Assembly: GCF_003112535.1 (NCBI RefSeq)
Contig: NZ_BEWA01000008.1
Coordinates: 186,001-250,000, forward strand
Length of the DNA stretch: 64,000 nucleotides
Source: Streptomyces rishiriensis
Lineage (GTDB): Bacteria; Actinomycetota; Actinomycetes; Streptomycetales; Streptomycetaceae
Direction of reading: 5' to 3'
In this document: piece by piece, positions 15,851 through 24,324 of the stretch
How the letters are laid out: the number at the start of each line of letters is the position of its first letter
How positions within the stretch are numbered: position 1 is the stretch's first letter
Notes under the pieces: model-generated
Told to the model about the DNA's origin: nothing
The model's database searches: none
What the model saw: the letters and a program-made list of their open reading frames with translations, nothing else
Position numbers and translations under genes: made by a program

Positions 15851-17284
15851 CTACCGCTTCATTTTGGCCGTCGCCCACTCGTGCTGGGCCGCCACGTTCC
15901 GCTTCACCTCGGCGAGCTGGACGGCGACCGCGCTGGGCGCGGTGCCCCCGCGGCCGTCACGGGAGGCGAGGGCGCCGGGCACGTTGAGGACCGAGCGCAC
16001 CTCGGGGGTGAGGCGGGCGGAGATCTTCCCGAACTGCTCGTCCGTCAGCTCGTCCAGCTCCTTGCCGTCGGCCTCGGCGACCTTGACGCACTCACCGGCG
16101 ACCTCGTGCGCGACACGGAACGGCTCGCCCTGCTTGACCAGCCACTCGGCGATGTCGGTGGCCAGGGAGAAGCCGGCCGGAGCCAGTTCCTCCATGCGCT
16201 CGCGGTGCACGGTGAGAGTGGCGATCATGCCGGTGAACGCGGGGAGCAGGACCTCCAGCTGGTCGCAGGAGTCGAAGACCGGCTCCTTGTCCTCCTGCAG
16301 ATCGCGGTTGTACGCCAGGGGCAGGGCCTTGAGGGTGGCCATCAGACCGGTGAGGTTGCCGATGAGGCGGCCGCTCTTGCCCCGGGCCAGCTCCGCGATG
16401 TCCGGGTTCTTCTTCTGCGGCATGATCGACGAGCCCGTCGAGAAGGCGTCGTGCAGGGTGACGAAGGAGAATTCCTTCGTGTTCCAGATGATGATCTCCT
16501 CGGCGACCCGGGAGAGGTTCACCCCGATCATCGCGGTGATGAAGGCGAACTCGGCGACGAAGTCGCGGGACGCCGTGCCGTCGATGGAGTTGCCGACGCT
16601 GCCGTGCTCGAAGCCGAGGTCCTCGGCGACCGCCTCCGGGTCGAGGCCGAGGGAGGAACCGGCCAGCGCGCCGGAGCCGTACGGGGAGACGGCCGTGCGC
16701 TCGTCCCACTGACGCAGCCGCTCCGCGTCCCGGGACAGCGACTGCACATGGGCGAGGACATGGTGGGCGAAGAGGACCGGCTGGGCGTGCTGGAGGTGGG
16801 TGCGGCCGGGCATGGCCACGTCCGGGTGGGCCTCCGCCAGGCCGATGAAGGCGTCCTGGAGCTCGGCGATCAGACCGCCGATGATCCGGGCGTGGTCGCG
16901 CAGGTACATCCGGAAGAGGGTGGCGACCTGGTCGTTGCGGGAACGGCCCGCACGCAGCTTGCCGCCCAGGTCGGGTCCGAGGCGCTCCAGAAGGCCGCGC
17001 TCCAGGGCGGTGTGGACGTCCTCGTCGGCGATCGTGCCCACGAAGGAGCCGTCGGCGACGTCCGCCTCGAGCCGGTCGAGCCCGCCGAGCATCCGGGTCA
17101 GCTCGTCCTCGGTGAGCAGGCCCGCCTTGTGCAGCACCCGCGCGTGGGCGCGGGATCCGGCGATGTCGTAGGGCGCGAGCCGCCAGTCGAAGTGGACGGA
17201 CGCGGACAGCTTGGCCAGGGCCTCGGCGGGACCGTCGGCGAAACGGCCGCCCCAGAGCCTTACGTCACCGCTGTTGCTGCTCAC
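15851..17284 (-). CDS. argH: Argininosuccinate lyase
   Basis: A 477-residue cytosolic enzyme that splits argininosuccinate into arginine and fumarate, the last step of arginine synthesis. Fumarase-superfamily signatures are GSSIMPQKKNP (flexible catalytic loop with the active Ser), RAGRSRNDQVATLF, and the conserved GRTHLQHAQPV. Length is normal. GTG 17284 follows GAGGAG. It is encoded alone, about 6.5 kb from the argCJBDR operon, but has an ARG-box-like palindrome 35 bases upstream, consistent with ArgR control. Confidence 0.97.
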   Translation of the reverse strand: MSSNSGDVRLWGGRFADGPAEALAKLSASVHFDWRLAPYDIAGSRAHARVLHKAGLLTEDELTRMLGGLDRLEADVADGSFVGTIADEDVHTALERGLLERLGPDLGGKLRAGRSRNDQVATLFRMYLRDHARIIGGLIAELQDAFIGLAEAHPDVAMPGRTHLQHAQPVLFAHHVLAHVQSLSRDAERLRQWDERTAVSPYGSGALAGSSLGLDPEAVAEDLGFEHGSVGNSIDGTASRDFVAEFAFITAMIGVNLSRVAEEIIIWNTKEFSFVTLHDAFSTGSSIMPQKKNPDIAELARGKSGRLIGNLTGLMATLKALPLAYNRDLQEDKEPVFDSCDQLEVLLPAFTGMIATLTVHRERMEELAPAGFSLATDIAEWLVKQGEPFRVAHEVAGECVKVAEADGKELDELTDEQFGKISARLTPEVRSVLNVPGALASRDGRGGTAPSAVAVQLAEVKRNVAAQHEWATAKMKR

Positions 17285-17318
17285 TTGCGCTGCTCCTCAC
17301 CGCTGCACCTCAACGTTG

Positions 17319-17352
17319 TGCATGAGTATGCAGAGCTCCGCATGATTCGTCA
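17319..17352 (-). promoter_or_regulatory. ARG-box-like operator upstream of argH
   Basis: TGCATGAGTATGCA (17319-17332) is a near-perfect palindrome of the A/T-rich ARG-box type, and a second weaker half GCATGATTCGTCA follows at 17340-17352. Two adjacent boxes about 20 bp apart match the known arrangement for hexameric ArgR. It lies directly upstream of the argH start. Confidence 0.6.
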
Positions 17353-17567
17353 ATCCGACCTCACCCGGAGGCGCGGCCCCGGACGCGACGCCGAACCGGA
17401 CGGCCGGAACAAGGCGGCCGGAACGCGGCGGCTGGAAACCGGTCGTCCGCCGGGCCCCGAAGACTTTTCGAAGACGCCTTGAACAATGGCAACCGCTTAC
17501 CCGTACTCACCCCTGAACGCTGGCGCCGCGTTGATCACAACCACCCCGACCCAAGTGAGGCACCCGC

Positions 17568-18440
17568 ATGTCCAGGGCTCTTCCCAAGTACAACAAGCGT
17601 CGTGTGGCGATCATCGGCGGCGCCGTCGCCGTGGCTCTGACCGGTGCGGTCGTGGTGAACACCGCCCTGGCCGGGGAGTCCAAGAGCGGAGCGACCACCA
17701 ACGCCCAGACGCTCGCCGCCGGCCCCGGCACCATCGTGTGCCCCGACGTCACGTCGAAGCTGCCGGCGATCCCGGCCTCCGCCAAGGCCGAGGTCGACCG
17801 CAACCTGGCCCTGCTGCAGACGCAGATCCAGGAAGCCAACACGCGCTTGCAGAACACCGTGGGCCAGGGCGGTCCCAACTTCGTGCAGAACGCGATCCTC
17901 GGCCCGCTGAAGGACAAGCGCATCTCGACCGTCAACCGCATCGCCACGGCCATCGGCCGTACGGCGGCGAAGCCGACGGGCCTGGACGCGCTGGCGCCCT
18001 GCGCCCTCAACGGCGGCGGCGCGGCCGCCCCGGCGGCGGGCAACAACGGCAACGCCGGAAACAACGCCAACAACGGCAATGCCGGAAACAACAACGCCGG
18101 GAACAACGGCAACAACAACGCCGGGAACGCGGGCAACGCCGGCGCGGTCGGCACGATCACGTGCCCGGACGTGGCCTCGCAGCTTCCCGCGGTCCCCGCC
18201 TCCGCCAAGGCCGAGGTCGACCGCAACCTCGCCCTGCTGCAGACGCAGATCAACGAGGCCAACACCCGCCTGAAGAACACGGTGGGCCAGGGCGGTCCCA
18301 ACTTCGTGCAGAACGCGATCCTCGGCCCGCTGCAGGGCAAGCGCGAGTCCACCATCGACCGCATCGCCATCTCGATCGGCCGCAAGGGGACCAAGCCGCA
18401 GGGACTGAACGTCCTCGCCGCCTGCACGCTGAACAAGTGA
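17568..18440 (+). CDS. Secreted protein with two copies of an ~95-residue Cys-bounded domain
   Basis: A 290-residue exported protein of unknown function. Residues 1-35 form a basic/hydrophobic signal (YNKRRVAIIGGAVAVALTGA). Two nearly identical domains follow, residues ~52-148 and ~193-289. Each begins with CPDV (Cys 58 and 199), contains AEVDRNLALLQTQI and NTVGQGGPNFVQNAILGPL, and ends with a second Cys (145 and 286). The copies are 141 residues apart, probably each closed by one disulfide. The linker (about 150-193) is almost pure Asn, Gly and Ala. Homologous single-domain secreted proteins exist in Streptomyces to my memory. A TTGAAC box at 17478 may be the -35. A strong terminator follows. 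Confidence 0.85.
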   Translation: MSRALPKYNKRRVAIIGGAVAVALTGAVVVNTALAGESKSGATTNAQTLAAGPGTIVCPDVTSKLPAIPASAKAEVDRNLALLQTQIQEANTRLQNTVGQGGPNFVQNAILGPLKDKRISTVNRIATAIGRTAAKPTGLDALAPCALNGGGAAAPAAGNNGNAGNNANNGNAGNNNAGNNGNNNAGNAGNAGAVGTITCPDVASQLPAVPASAKAEVDRNLALLQTQINEANTRLKNTVGQGGPNFVQNAILGPLQGKRESTIDRIAISIGRKGTKPQGLNVLAACTLNK

Positions 18441-18452
18441 CGTGACAGGCGC

Positions 18453-18491
18453 GGTGGCCGCCCCGAGGAGACGCCGGCCGGGGCGGCCACC
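18453..18491 (+). terminator. Strong stem-loop terminator
   Basis: GGTGGCCGCCCC (18453-18464) and GGGGCGGCCACC (18480-18491) form a perfect 12-bp stem with a 15-base loop, 12 bases after the stop of the secreted protein gene. Confidence 0.75.
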
Positions 18492-18567
18492 TGCGGTCCG
18501 CGCACGCGGGCACTCCCGGCCGAACTCGGCCGGGCACGGGTTCCGACAGGCGGATTCCGTAATCTCC

Positions 18568-18597
18568 TTAGACAGGCGAAAGGCTTTCCCGGATAAT
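18568..18597 (+). promoter_or_regulatory. Promoter of a leaderless mRNA (TTAGAC-18-GATAAT)
   Basis: TTAGAC at 18568-18573 and GATAAT at 18592-18597 with an 18-base spacer. The predicted start of transcription coincides with the ATG at 18606, and there is no Shine-Dalgarno, so the mRNA is probably leaderless. Confidence 0.5.
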
Positions 18598-18605
18598 CGT
18601 TAGAC

Positions 18606-19196
18606 ATGGGAAAGACCTATGAGCGCATAGACGGCAGACTCCGGACGTTCATCGAGGAGCAGCCCCTCTTCTTCACCGCGACCGCGCCGCTGGCGGGCGA
18701 CGGCACGGTCAACCTCTCCCCCAAGGGACTCAAGGGTTCGTTCGCGGTGCTCGACGAGCACACCGTGGCCTACCTCGACTTCGCCGGGTCCAACGCGGAG
18801 ACCGTCGCGCACCTGCGCGAGAACGGCCGGATCACGCTGATGTGGTGCGCCTTCCAGGGGCCGCCGAACATCGTGCGCGTCCACGGCCGGGGCGAGCCGG
18901 TCTTCCGGGACGACCCCCGCTTCCAGGATCTCCTCGCCCGCTTCCCCGACATCGATCCGGCCCTGCACGGGCTGCGCGCGATCATCGTCGTGCACGCCGA
19001 AGCCGTCCGGGACAGCTGCGGGTACGCGGTGCCCTTCATGACGTACGACGAGGACCGCGACCTGCACGGCAAGCGGTTCGCACGGGAGGACGCCGACTCG
19101 CTCAGCGCGTACTTCGCGAAGAAGGAGCACATCGCCACGAGCATGGACGGACTGCCGGGACTGCCCTTGCCCCTGCGCCCGATCCGAGGCGCATAG
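18606..19196 (+). CDS. Pyridoxamine 5'-phosphate oxidase-family (FMN split-barrel) protein
   Basis: A 196-residue protein of the flavin-binding split-barrel superfamily. The opening RLRTFIEEQPLFFTATAPL, VNLSPKGLKGSFAVLDE and VAYLDFAGSNAETVAHL match the group often annotated as pyridoxamine 5'-phosphate oxidase-related. Such proteins bind FMN or F420; whether this one oxidises pyridoxamine phosphate is unknown and I would not assume it. The ATG at 18606 is probably leaderless (promoter entry). It stands alone between terminators, upstream of the transpeptidase-like gene in the same direction. Confidence 0.78.
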   Translation: MGKTYERIDGRLRTFIEEQPLFFTATAPLAGDGTVNLSPKGLKGSFAVLDEHTVAYLDFAGSNAETVAHLRENGRITLMWCAFQGPPNIVRVHGRGEPVFRDDPRFQDLLARFPDIDPALHGLRAIIVVHAEAVRDSCGYAVPFMTYDEDRDLHGKRFAREDADSLSAYFAKKEHIATSMDGLPGLPLPLRPIRGA

Positions 19197-19389
19197 GCCG
19201 ACTGCACATCGACCGCGAGGTCGACGTGGAGCCGCTCACCCGGGCCGACTTCGCACCGGGCGGCAGGGCCGAGCTCTCCGCAGGACTCGTGGACGCGGTC
19301 GCCACGCACGCCCCGCTGCGGTTCCACGCGCCGCACGGTCGGCCCACTCCGGCCTGCCGTCGCCGCCGCCCCCCTCTAGCGTCTGGACC

Positions 19390-20097
19390 ATGCGTCCTCG
19401 TGTCGTCGCCGTCACCGTCGTCTGTGCGTCCCTCCTGCTGCTCGGTGCGGCTCCGGGCGCCGGCGACCACCCGCCGCTGCCCGCGCGGATGGCGGGCACC
19501 GGCGGCGGCACGCAGCTGATCACCGCCGTGGCCCCGGAGGCCGGCGCGACGGCCGGCACGCTCACCTGGTGGGACCTGCGAGACGGGCGATGGACGCCGG
19601 CCGGCTCCACGCCCGCCCGGTTCGGCGCGAACGGCCTCGTCGAGGGAGCCTCACGGCGGCAGGGCACGAACACCACGCCCACCGGCCTGTACGGTCTGCC
19701 GTTCGCCTTCGGCGTCCGGGCGGCGCCGCGCGGGACGTCGTACCCGTACCGCCCTGTACGCCAGGACTCGTGGTGGTGTCAGGACAATGCCTCCCGTGCC
19801 TACAACCGGTGGACCGAGCCGCGGCCGGCCGACTGCCGCGCCACGGAGTCCGAGCGTCTGGTGGCCTACCGCACGCAGTACGCGCACGCGCTGGTCATCG
19901 GTTTCAACTACGACAAGCCCGTGCGCGGCCGGGGAGCGGGAATCTTCCTGCACGTCAACGGGCGTGGCGCGACGGCCGGTTGTGTATCGGCGCCGGTGGA
20001 GGCCATACGCCGGATGCTGGCCTGGGTCCGGCCGCAGCAGCGCCCCCACATCGCGATCGGCACAGCTGCCGGGCCGACGGCGATCACCCGGTACTGA
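19390..20097 (+). CDS. Exported L,D-transpeptidase (YkuD)-like protein
   Basis: A 235-residue protein with an N-terminal signal peptide (VVAVTVVCASLLLLGAAPGAG). The C-terminal half carries the YkuD-type catalytic motif: a His in FLHVNGRGATAGCVSAP followed by the nucleophilic Cys. The family makes 3-3 peptidoglycan cross-links or attaches proteins to the wall; many actinobacterial members of this shorter group have unproven activity. The ATG at 19390 has TAGCGT about seven bases before the likely transcription start and no Shine-Dalgarno, so a leaderless mRNA is likely. No partner is obvious; it lies just before the flavin electron-transfer locus. Confidence 0.75.
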   Translation: MRPRVVAVTVVCASLLLLGAAPGAGDHPPLPARMAGTGGGTQLITAVAPEAGATAGTLTWWDLRDGRWTPAGSTPARFGANGLVEGASRRQGTNTTPTGLYGLPFAFGVRAAPRGTSYPYRPVRQDSWWCQDNASRAYNRWTEPRPADCRATESERLVAYRTQYAHALVIGFNYDKPVRGRGAGIFLHVNGRGATAGCVSAPVEAIRRMLAWVRPQQRPHIAIGTAAGPTAITRY

Positions 20098-20193
20098 GCC
20101 CCCGCGCCGCTCTCGACGTCTCGGCGCGCCGCTGAACGCTGCGCGCCCGCGGCCCGTATCTGAGGGCCTAGGGTCCGTACCCACGGAGGAACA

Positions 20194-21576
20194 GTGACCA
20201 CGACGATCGCCGGCGGCCGTGCCGCCCGCCGCCAGACGATGCGCCGCATCCGTCCGCGCCGCTCCCCGGCCGTTCCGCTGCTGCTCGCCGTCTGGGCGGG
20301 CGCGGCGGGCGTGCTGTGGTTGTGGTGGAGCAACACGCCGAACATCGCCGACGACAACAGCAAGATCCTCAACGCGGGACGGATCACCGGCCTGCTCGCC
20401 GGGTACCTGATGGCGCTCGTCGTGCTGCAGATGGCGCGGGTGCCCGCGCTGGAGCGGCGGGTGGGCTCGGACCGGGTCGCCCGCTGGCACGCGATGAGCG
20501 GCCGGTACACGCTCTGCCTGGTCTTCGCGCACGTCTTCCTCATCATGTGGGGGTACGCGCTGCAGGCCGGAAAGACGCTGGGGGACATCGTCCAGCAGAC
20601 GATCGACTCCGTCGAGCAGCTGCCGGACATGGGCAAGGCGGCCATCGGCACCGGCCTGTTCCTGCTGATCGGGGTGGTGTCGATCGCGCCGGTGCGCAGG
20701 CGGATGCCGTACGACACCTGGTACCACATCCACCTGATGACGTACGCGGCCGTGTTCCTGACCTTCTGGCACCAGATCACCACCGGCAACGACTTCGCCG
20801 TCGAGCCGACCGCGAAGACCGCCTGGTACGCGCTGTACGGGTCGGTCACCGCGCTGGTCGTCTGGTACCGCATCATCACCCCGCTCCGGCTGAACCTGCG
20901 CCACCGGATGTACGTCGAGGCCGTCATCGAGGAGACGCCGGGTATCGTGTCCGTGCTGATCGGCGGGCGCAAGCTGCACCGGATGGGCGCGGAGGCCGGG
21001 CAGTTCTTCCGCTGGCGGTTCATGGCGCCCGGCATGCGCCTGAGCTCCCACCCGTACTCGCTGTCGGCGGCCCCGCGGCCGGAGCTGCTGCGGATCACGG
21101 TCAAGGCGATCGGCGACCACAGCGCCGCGCTGCGCGAGCTGCAGCCCGGCACGAAGGTGTGGGCCGAGGGACCGTACGGCGCGATGACGGCGTCCCGGCG
21201 CAGCCGCGGCAAGGTGCTGCTGGTGGCCGGCGGGGTCGGCATCACGCCGATGCGGGCGCTGTTCGAGACGCTGCCGGGCGGGGCCGGTGACATCACCCTG
21301 CTCTACCGGGCCAACAGCACTCAGGACCTGGCCCTGTGGGACGAGCTGGCGAAGATCGCCGACGAGCGCGGGGCGCGCCTGATGTACGCCGTCAACAGCC
21401 CCGACGGGGAGCGCCCCGACATCTCGGCGGAGTCGCTCCAGCGCAAGATCCCCGACATCGACAGCCACGACGTCTTCATGTGCGGGCCGAACGGCTTCGC
21501 CCAGGGTGTGTACGAGGCACTGCGCGGCGCCGGGGTTCCCGCCCGCCGCATCCACCACGAGTCGTTCGAGATGTGA
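20194..21576 (+). CDS. Ferric reductase-like transmembrane protein with FAD/NAD(P)-binding domain
   Basis: A 460-residue membrane flavocytochrome-like oxidoreductase. About six hydrophobic segments (residues ~27-230) carry His 99, 113, 178, 180 and 193, placed like the haem ligands of ferric reductase/NOX proteins. The cytosolic half has the FAD motif RLSSHPYSLSAAP and the NAD(P)H-binding VLLVAGGVGITPMRALFE, ending with DVFMCGPNGFA. It would move electrons from cytosolic NAD(P)H via FAD and haem to the outer membrane face. GTG 20194 follows GGAGGAACA. It is followed by an extracytoplasmic protein with three FMN-binding domains and by ApbE, which makes that protein its likely electron acceptor. 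Confidence 0.85.
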   Translation: MTTTIAGGRAARRQTMRRIRPRRSPAVPLLLAVWAGAAGVLWLWWSNTPNIADDNSKILNAGRITGLLAGYLMALVVLQMARVPALERRVGSDRVARWHAMSGRYTLCLVFAHVFLIMWGYALQAGKTLGDIVQQTIDSVEQLPDMGKAAIGTGLFLLIGVVSIAPVRRRMPYDTWYHIHLMTYAAVFLTFWHQITTGNDFAVEPTAKTAWYALYGSVTALVVWYRIITPLRLNLRHRMYVEAVIEETPGIVSVLIGGRKLHRMGAEAGQFFRWRFMAPGMRLSSHPYSLSAAPRPELLRITVKAIGDHSAALRELQPGTKVWAEGPYGAMTASRRSRGKVLLVAGGVGITPMRALFETLPGGAGDITLLYRANSTQDLALWDELAKIADERGARLMYAVNSPDGERPDISAESLQRKIPDIDSHDVFMCGPNGFAQGVYEALRGAGVPARRIHHESFEM

Positions 21577-21632
21577 GCGACCCGTACGCACGGGAACCTC
21601 GCCACCAACGGAAACCAGGAGCTCAGGAAGCG

Positions 21633-22727
21633 ATGAGGAAGAGCCACCCTCTTCGGCGGGTCGTGCTGGCCACTGCCGCCACCGTGTCAGGGATCGTGCT
21701 GCTGCTGTCGCTCAAGCCGGCGTCCGACCCCGGTTCCGCGCAGGCCGCGGGCTCGGGCACGGGCGCGGCGGCGGCGCAGGAAGCGGCGCAGGGCGGAGCC
21801 GGCGCGCCGGTCACCGGCACGATGACCGGCGACGCCGTCCAGACGCAGTACGGGGCCGTGCAGGTCCGGATCACCGTGGTCGCGAACAAGATCACCAAGG
21901 CGGAGGCCGTCCAGGCTCCCAAGGGCGGCACCAGCGACCAGAAGACCGCGCTGGCCGTGCCCAAGCTCAACGCCGACGTCGTCGCCAAGCAGAGCCCGGA
22001 CATCGACACGGTGTCGGGCGCCACGTACACCAGCGAGGGCTACAAGAAGTCGCTGCAGTCGGCGATCGACAAGGCGAACGCGAGCGCCGGGTCCGGGTCC
22101 TCCCAGGGTTCGGGCAGCGCGCAGGCAGCGGGCGCCTTCACCGGGGCAGCGGTCCAGACGCAGTACGGGACCGTGCAGGTCCGGATCACCGTCGCCGGCG
22201 GGAAGATCACCAAGGCGGAGGCCGTCCAGGCCCCCAAGGGCGGCACCAGCGACCAGAAGACCCAGCTGTCCGTCCCCAAGCTCAACCAGGAAGCCGTCGC
22301 CAAGGGCAGCGCCGACATCGACTCCGTCTCCGGCGCGACCTACACCAGCGAGGGCTACAAGAAGTCGCTCCAGTCGGCGCTCGACCAGGCGAAGGCGAAG
22401 GGCGGCTCGGCGTCGGGCTCCGGGAACGCGGGATCCGCCCCGGGGGCCGCACAGGCCAGGACCGTCACCGGCGCCGTCCAGCAGACGCAGTACGGGCCGG
22501 TCCAGGTCCGGATCACCGTCGCCGGCGGGAAGATCACCAAGGCGGACGCGGTCCAGGCCCCCAAGGGCGGCACCAGCGACCAGAAGACCCAGCTGTCCGT
22601 CCCCAAGCTCAACCAGGAAGCCGTCGCCAAGGGCAGCGCCGACATCGACTCCGTCTCCGGCGCGACCTACACCAGCGAGGGCTACAAGAAGTCGCTGCAG
22701 TCGGCGCTCGACCAGGCCGGTGGCTGA
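21633..22727 (+). CDS. Extracytoplasmic protein with three tandem FMN_bind domains
   Basis: A 364-residue protein anchored by an N-terminal hydrophobic segment (RRVVLATAATVSGIVLLLSL, residues ~8-27). Three domains of about 85 residues follow, each beginning with a TQYG-VQVRIT strand and ending with the flavinylation motif SGATYTSEGYKKSLQSA. The Thr of SGAT lies at residues 131, 236 and 345. This FMN_bind (PF04205-type) fold carries FMN covalently on that Thr in NqrC/RnfG and in extracellular electron-transfer proteins. Linkers are Gly/Ser/Ala-rich. Domains 2 and 3 are almost identical in DNA. It overlaps the ApbE gene by eight bases. A threefold flavin wire taking electrons from the preceding ferric-reductase-like protein is inference. 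Confidence 0.88.
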   Translation: MRKSHPLRRVVLATAATVSGIVLLLSLKPASDPGSAQAAGSGTGAAAAQEAAQGGAGAPVTGTMTGDAVQTQYGAVQVRITVVANKITKAEAVQAPKGGTSDQKTALAVPKLNADVVAKQSPDIDTVSGATYTSEGYKKSLQSAIDKANASAGSGSSQGSGSAQAAGAFTGAAVQTQYGTVQVRITVAGGKITKAEAVQAPKGGTSDQKTQLSVPKLNQEAVAKGSADIDSVSGATYTSEGYKKSLQSALDQAKAKGGSASGSGNAGSAPGAAQARTVTGAVQQTQYGPVQVRITVAGGKITKADAVQAPKGGTSDQKTQLSVPKLNQEAVAKGSADIDSVSGATYTSEGYKKSLQSALDQAGG

Positions 22728-23520
22728 CACGGTGGCCGAGCCGGTGCAGTCCCCCGCCGTGGTGCGGCATGCCGAAGAGGTCATGGGAACCGTCTTCTCC
22801 TTCGACGTCCGCGGCGGCGAGGCCGAGGCGGTGCGGGCGGCGCTGGAGGAGGCGATCGCCTCGCTGCACCGGGTGAACGAGGTCTTCACCACCTACCGCG
22901 AGGACAGCCAGGTGTCGCGGCTGGCGCGCGGTGAGCTGACCGTCGGGGAGTGCGATCCCGAGGTCGCCGAGGTGCTGGCGCTGGGCGAGGAGGCGGAGCG
23001 GGTCAGCCAGGGCTGGTTCAGCATGCGCTACCAGGGCCGGCTGGACCCGACCGGCGTCGTCAAGGGCTGGGCCGCCGAGCGCGCCGCCCGGCTGATCTCG
23101 GCGGCGGGCGTCAGCGGGGTCAGCGTCAACGGCGGCGGGGACGTGCAGCTGCTGGGCGTTCCCGGGCCCGAGCGGCCGTGGCGGGTGGGGGTGTCCGATC
23201 CCCTGCGGCCGGGCGGCCTCGCGGCCGTGGTCTCGGCGGCGGGCGCGGACGAGCTGGCGGTCGCCACGTCGGGCACGACGGAGCGGGGCGCGCACATCGT
23301 CGATCCCCGTACGGGCCGCTCCGCGGTGACGGACCTGGTGGCCGTGACCGTGGTCGCGCCCCGGCTGACCTGGGCGGACTGCTGGGCCACGGCGGCGTTC
23401 GCGATGGGGTCGCGGGAGGCGCTCGCGTGGCTGGAGGCGCTCCCGGACGTGGAGGCGCTCCTGATCACGGCGGGCGACGAGGTGCGCTGCACGGGCGGCC
23501 TGGCCCGACGCCTGGGCTGA
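22720..23520 (+). CDS. apbE: FAD:protein FMN transferase (ApbE)
   Basis: A 266-residue ApbE-family flavin transferase that moves the FMN moiety of FAD onto the Thr of SGAT motifs. Family features are VMGTVFSFDVRG near the start, LDPTGVVKGWAAERAARLI, the conserved VSVNGGGDVQLLG and SGTTERGAHIVDPRTGR, and a late ATAAFAMG. There is no clear signal peptide; many actinobacterial ApbE proteins lack a lipobox. Its GTG start overlaps the stop of the FMN_bind gene (GTGGCTGA), so the two are translationally coupled. That coupling is the strongest evidence that the neighbouring protein is its substrate. Confidence 0.9.
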   Translation: MADTVAEPVQSPAVVRHAEEVMGTVFSFDVRGGEAEAVRAALEEAIASLHRVNEVFTTYREDSQVSRLARGELTVGECDPEVAEVLALGEEAERVSQGWFSMRYQGRLDPTGVVKGWAAERAARLISAAGVSGVSVNGGGDVQLLGVPGPERPWRVGVSDPLRPGGLAAVVSAAGADELAVATSGTTERGAHIVDPRTGRSAVTDLVAVTVVAPRLTWADCWATAAFAMGSREALAWLEALPDVEALLITAGDEVRCTGGLARRLG

Positions 23521-23594
23521 ACCATCCCGACCACGGCCGCCGGACATCCCCCTCGGCGGCCCACCCGGTCGCCGGACCGGGTCGAGATCACCCA

Positions 23595-23632
23595 CCCCGG
23601 GGGCGCGGGGAACTGCGCGACCAGCCCCCACG
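23595..23632. repeat. Streptomyces intergenic repeat, copy B
   Basis: CCGGGGGCGCGGGGAACTGC-GCGACCAGCCCC, the reverse orientation of copy A, between the convergent 3' ends of apbE and argR. Confidence 0.65.
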
Positions 23633-23699
23633 CCCCGGCACCCGGCGGAGACGGCCGGCATGCACGACCCCGCCGGGGGCGCCGCAGGAGGGGGCCCGC

Positions 23700-23741
23700 A
23701 CATCACGCCCCGGACATCACGCCCCGGACATCACACCCCGC
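23700..23741. repeat. Three tandem 14-bp units ACATCACGCCCCGG
   Basis: Two exact copies and one with two changes, in the apbE-argR spacer. No function is apparent. The rest of 23521-23771 holds no gene. Confidence 0.7.
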
Positions 23742-23771
23742 ACCGACCACCGTCACAGCGCCGCAACGGCA

Positions 23772-24317
23772 CTAGTGACCGTTCTGGGCCAGCCGCAGCA
23801 AGTGGTCCGCCAGCGCCTGCCCGCCCGTCGGCTCCCGGCTGATCAGCAGCAGCGTGTCGTCGCCCGCGATGGTGCCGAGGATGTCGTGCAGCTCGGCCTG
23901 GTCGATCGCCGAGGCGAGGAACTGGGCGGCCCCCGGAGGGGTCCGCAGGACCACGAGGTTGGCGGACGCCTCCGCGGAGATCAGCAGCTCCTGCGAGAGC
24001 CGCCTCATCCGCTCCTCCTTCGCCGACTCCCCGAGCGGCGCCCGGGGGGTCCGGAAACCCCCCTCGCTGGGCACCGCGTAGATGAGGTCGCCGTCGTTGT
24101 TGCGGATCTTGACCGCGTTCAGCTCGTCCAGATCCCGCGAGAGCGTCGCCTGGGTGACGCTCAGCCCGTCGTCGGCCAGCAGTTTCGCCAGCTGGCTCTG
24201 CGAGCGCACGGGCTGCCGGTTGAGGATGTCCACGATCCGGCGGTGACGCGCGGTGCGGGTCTGCGGCACGGCGGCCCCGCCCGCACCGGCCTGCTCATGG
24301 TCCTGCGCCTGGCTCAT
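23772..24317 (-). CDS. argR: Arginine repressor
   Basis: A 181-residue ArgR. The N-terminal winged helix-turn-helix is seen in RRIVDILNRQPVRSQSQLA and SVTQATLSRDLDELNAVK. The C-terminal oligomerisation and arginine-binding domain has AAQFLASAIDQAELHDILGT and GDDTLLLISRE (the Asp pair that binds arginine). With arginine bound, the hexamer represses arg promoters through ARG boxes such as those before argC and argH. It is the last gene of argC-J-B-D-R, seven bases after argD, so it limits its own operon. It also has an extra N-terminal tail of about 20 residues. Confidence 0.95.
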   Translation of the reverse strand: MSQAQDHEQAGAGGAAVPQTRTARHRRIVDILNRQPVRSQSQLAKLLADDGLSVTQATLSRDLDELNAVKIRNNDGDLIYAVPSEGGFRTPRAPLGESAKEERMRRLSQELLISAEASANLVVLRTPPGAAQFLASAIDQAELHDILGTIAGDDTLLLISREPTGGQALADHLLRLAQNGH

Positions 24318-24324
24318 CGTCGTC

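Noticed and set aside
19197..19389. Short coding-like remnant between the split-barrel and transpeptidase-like genes
   Set aside because: G/C third-position bias for about 45 codons, but no start with a ribosome binding site and no recognised similarity.
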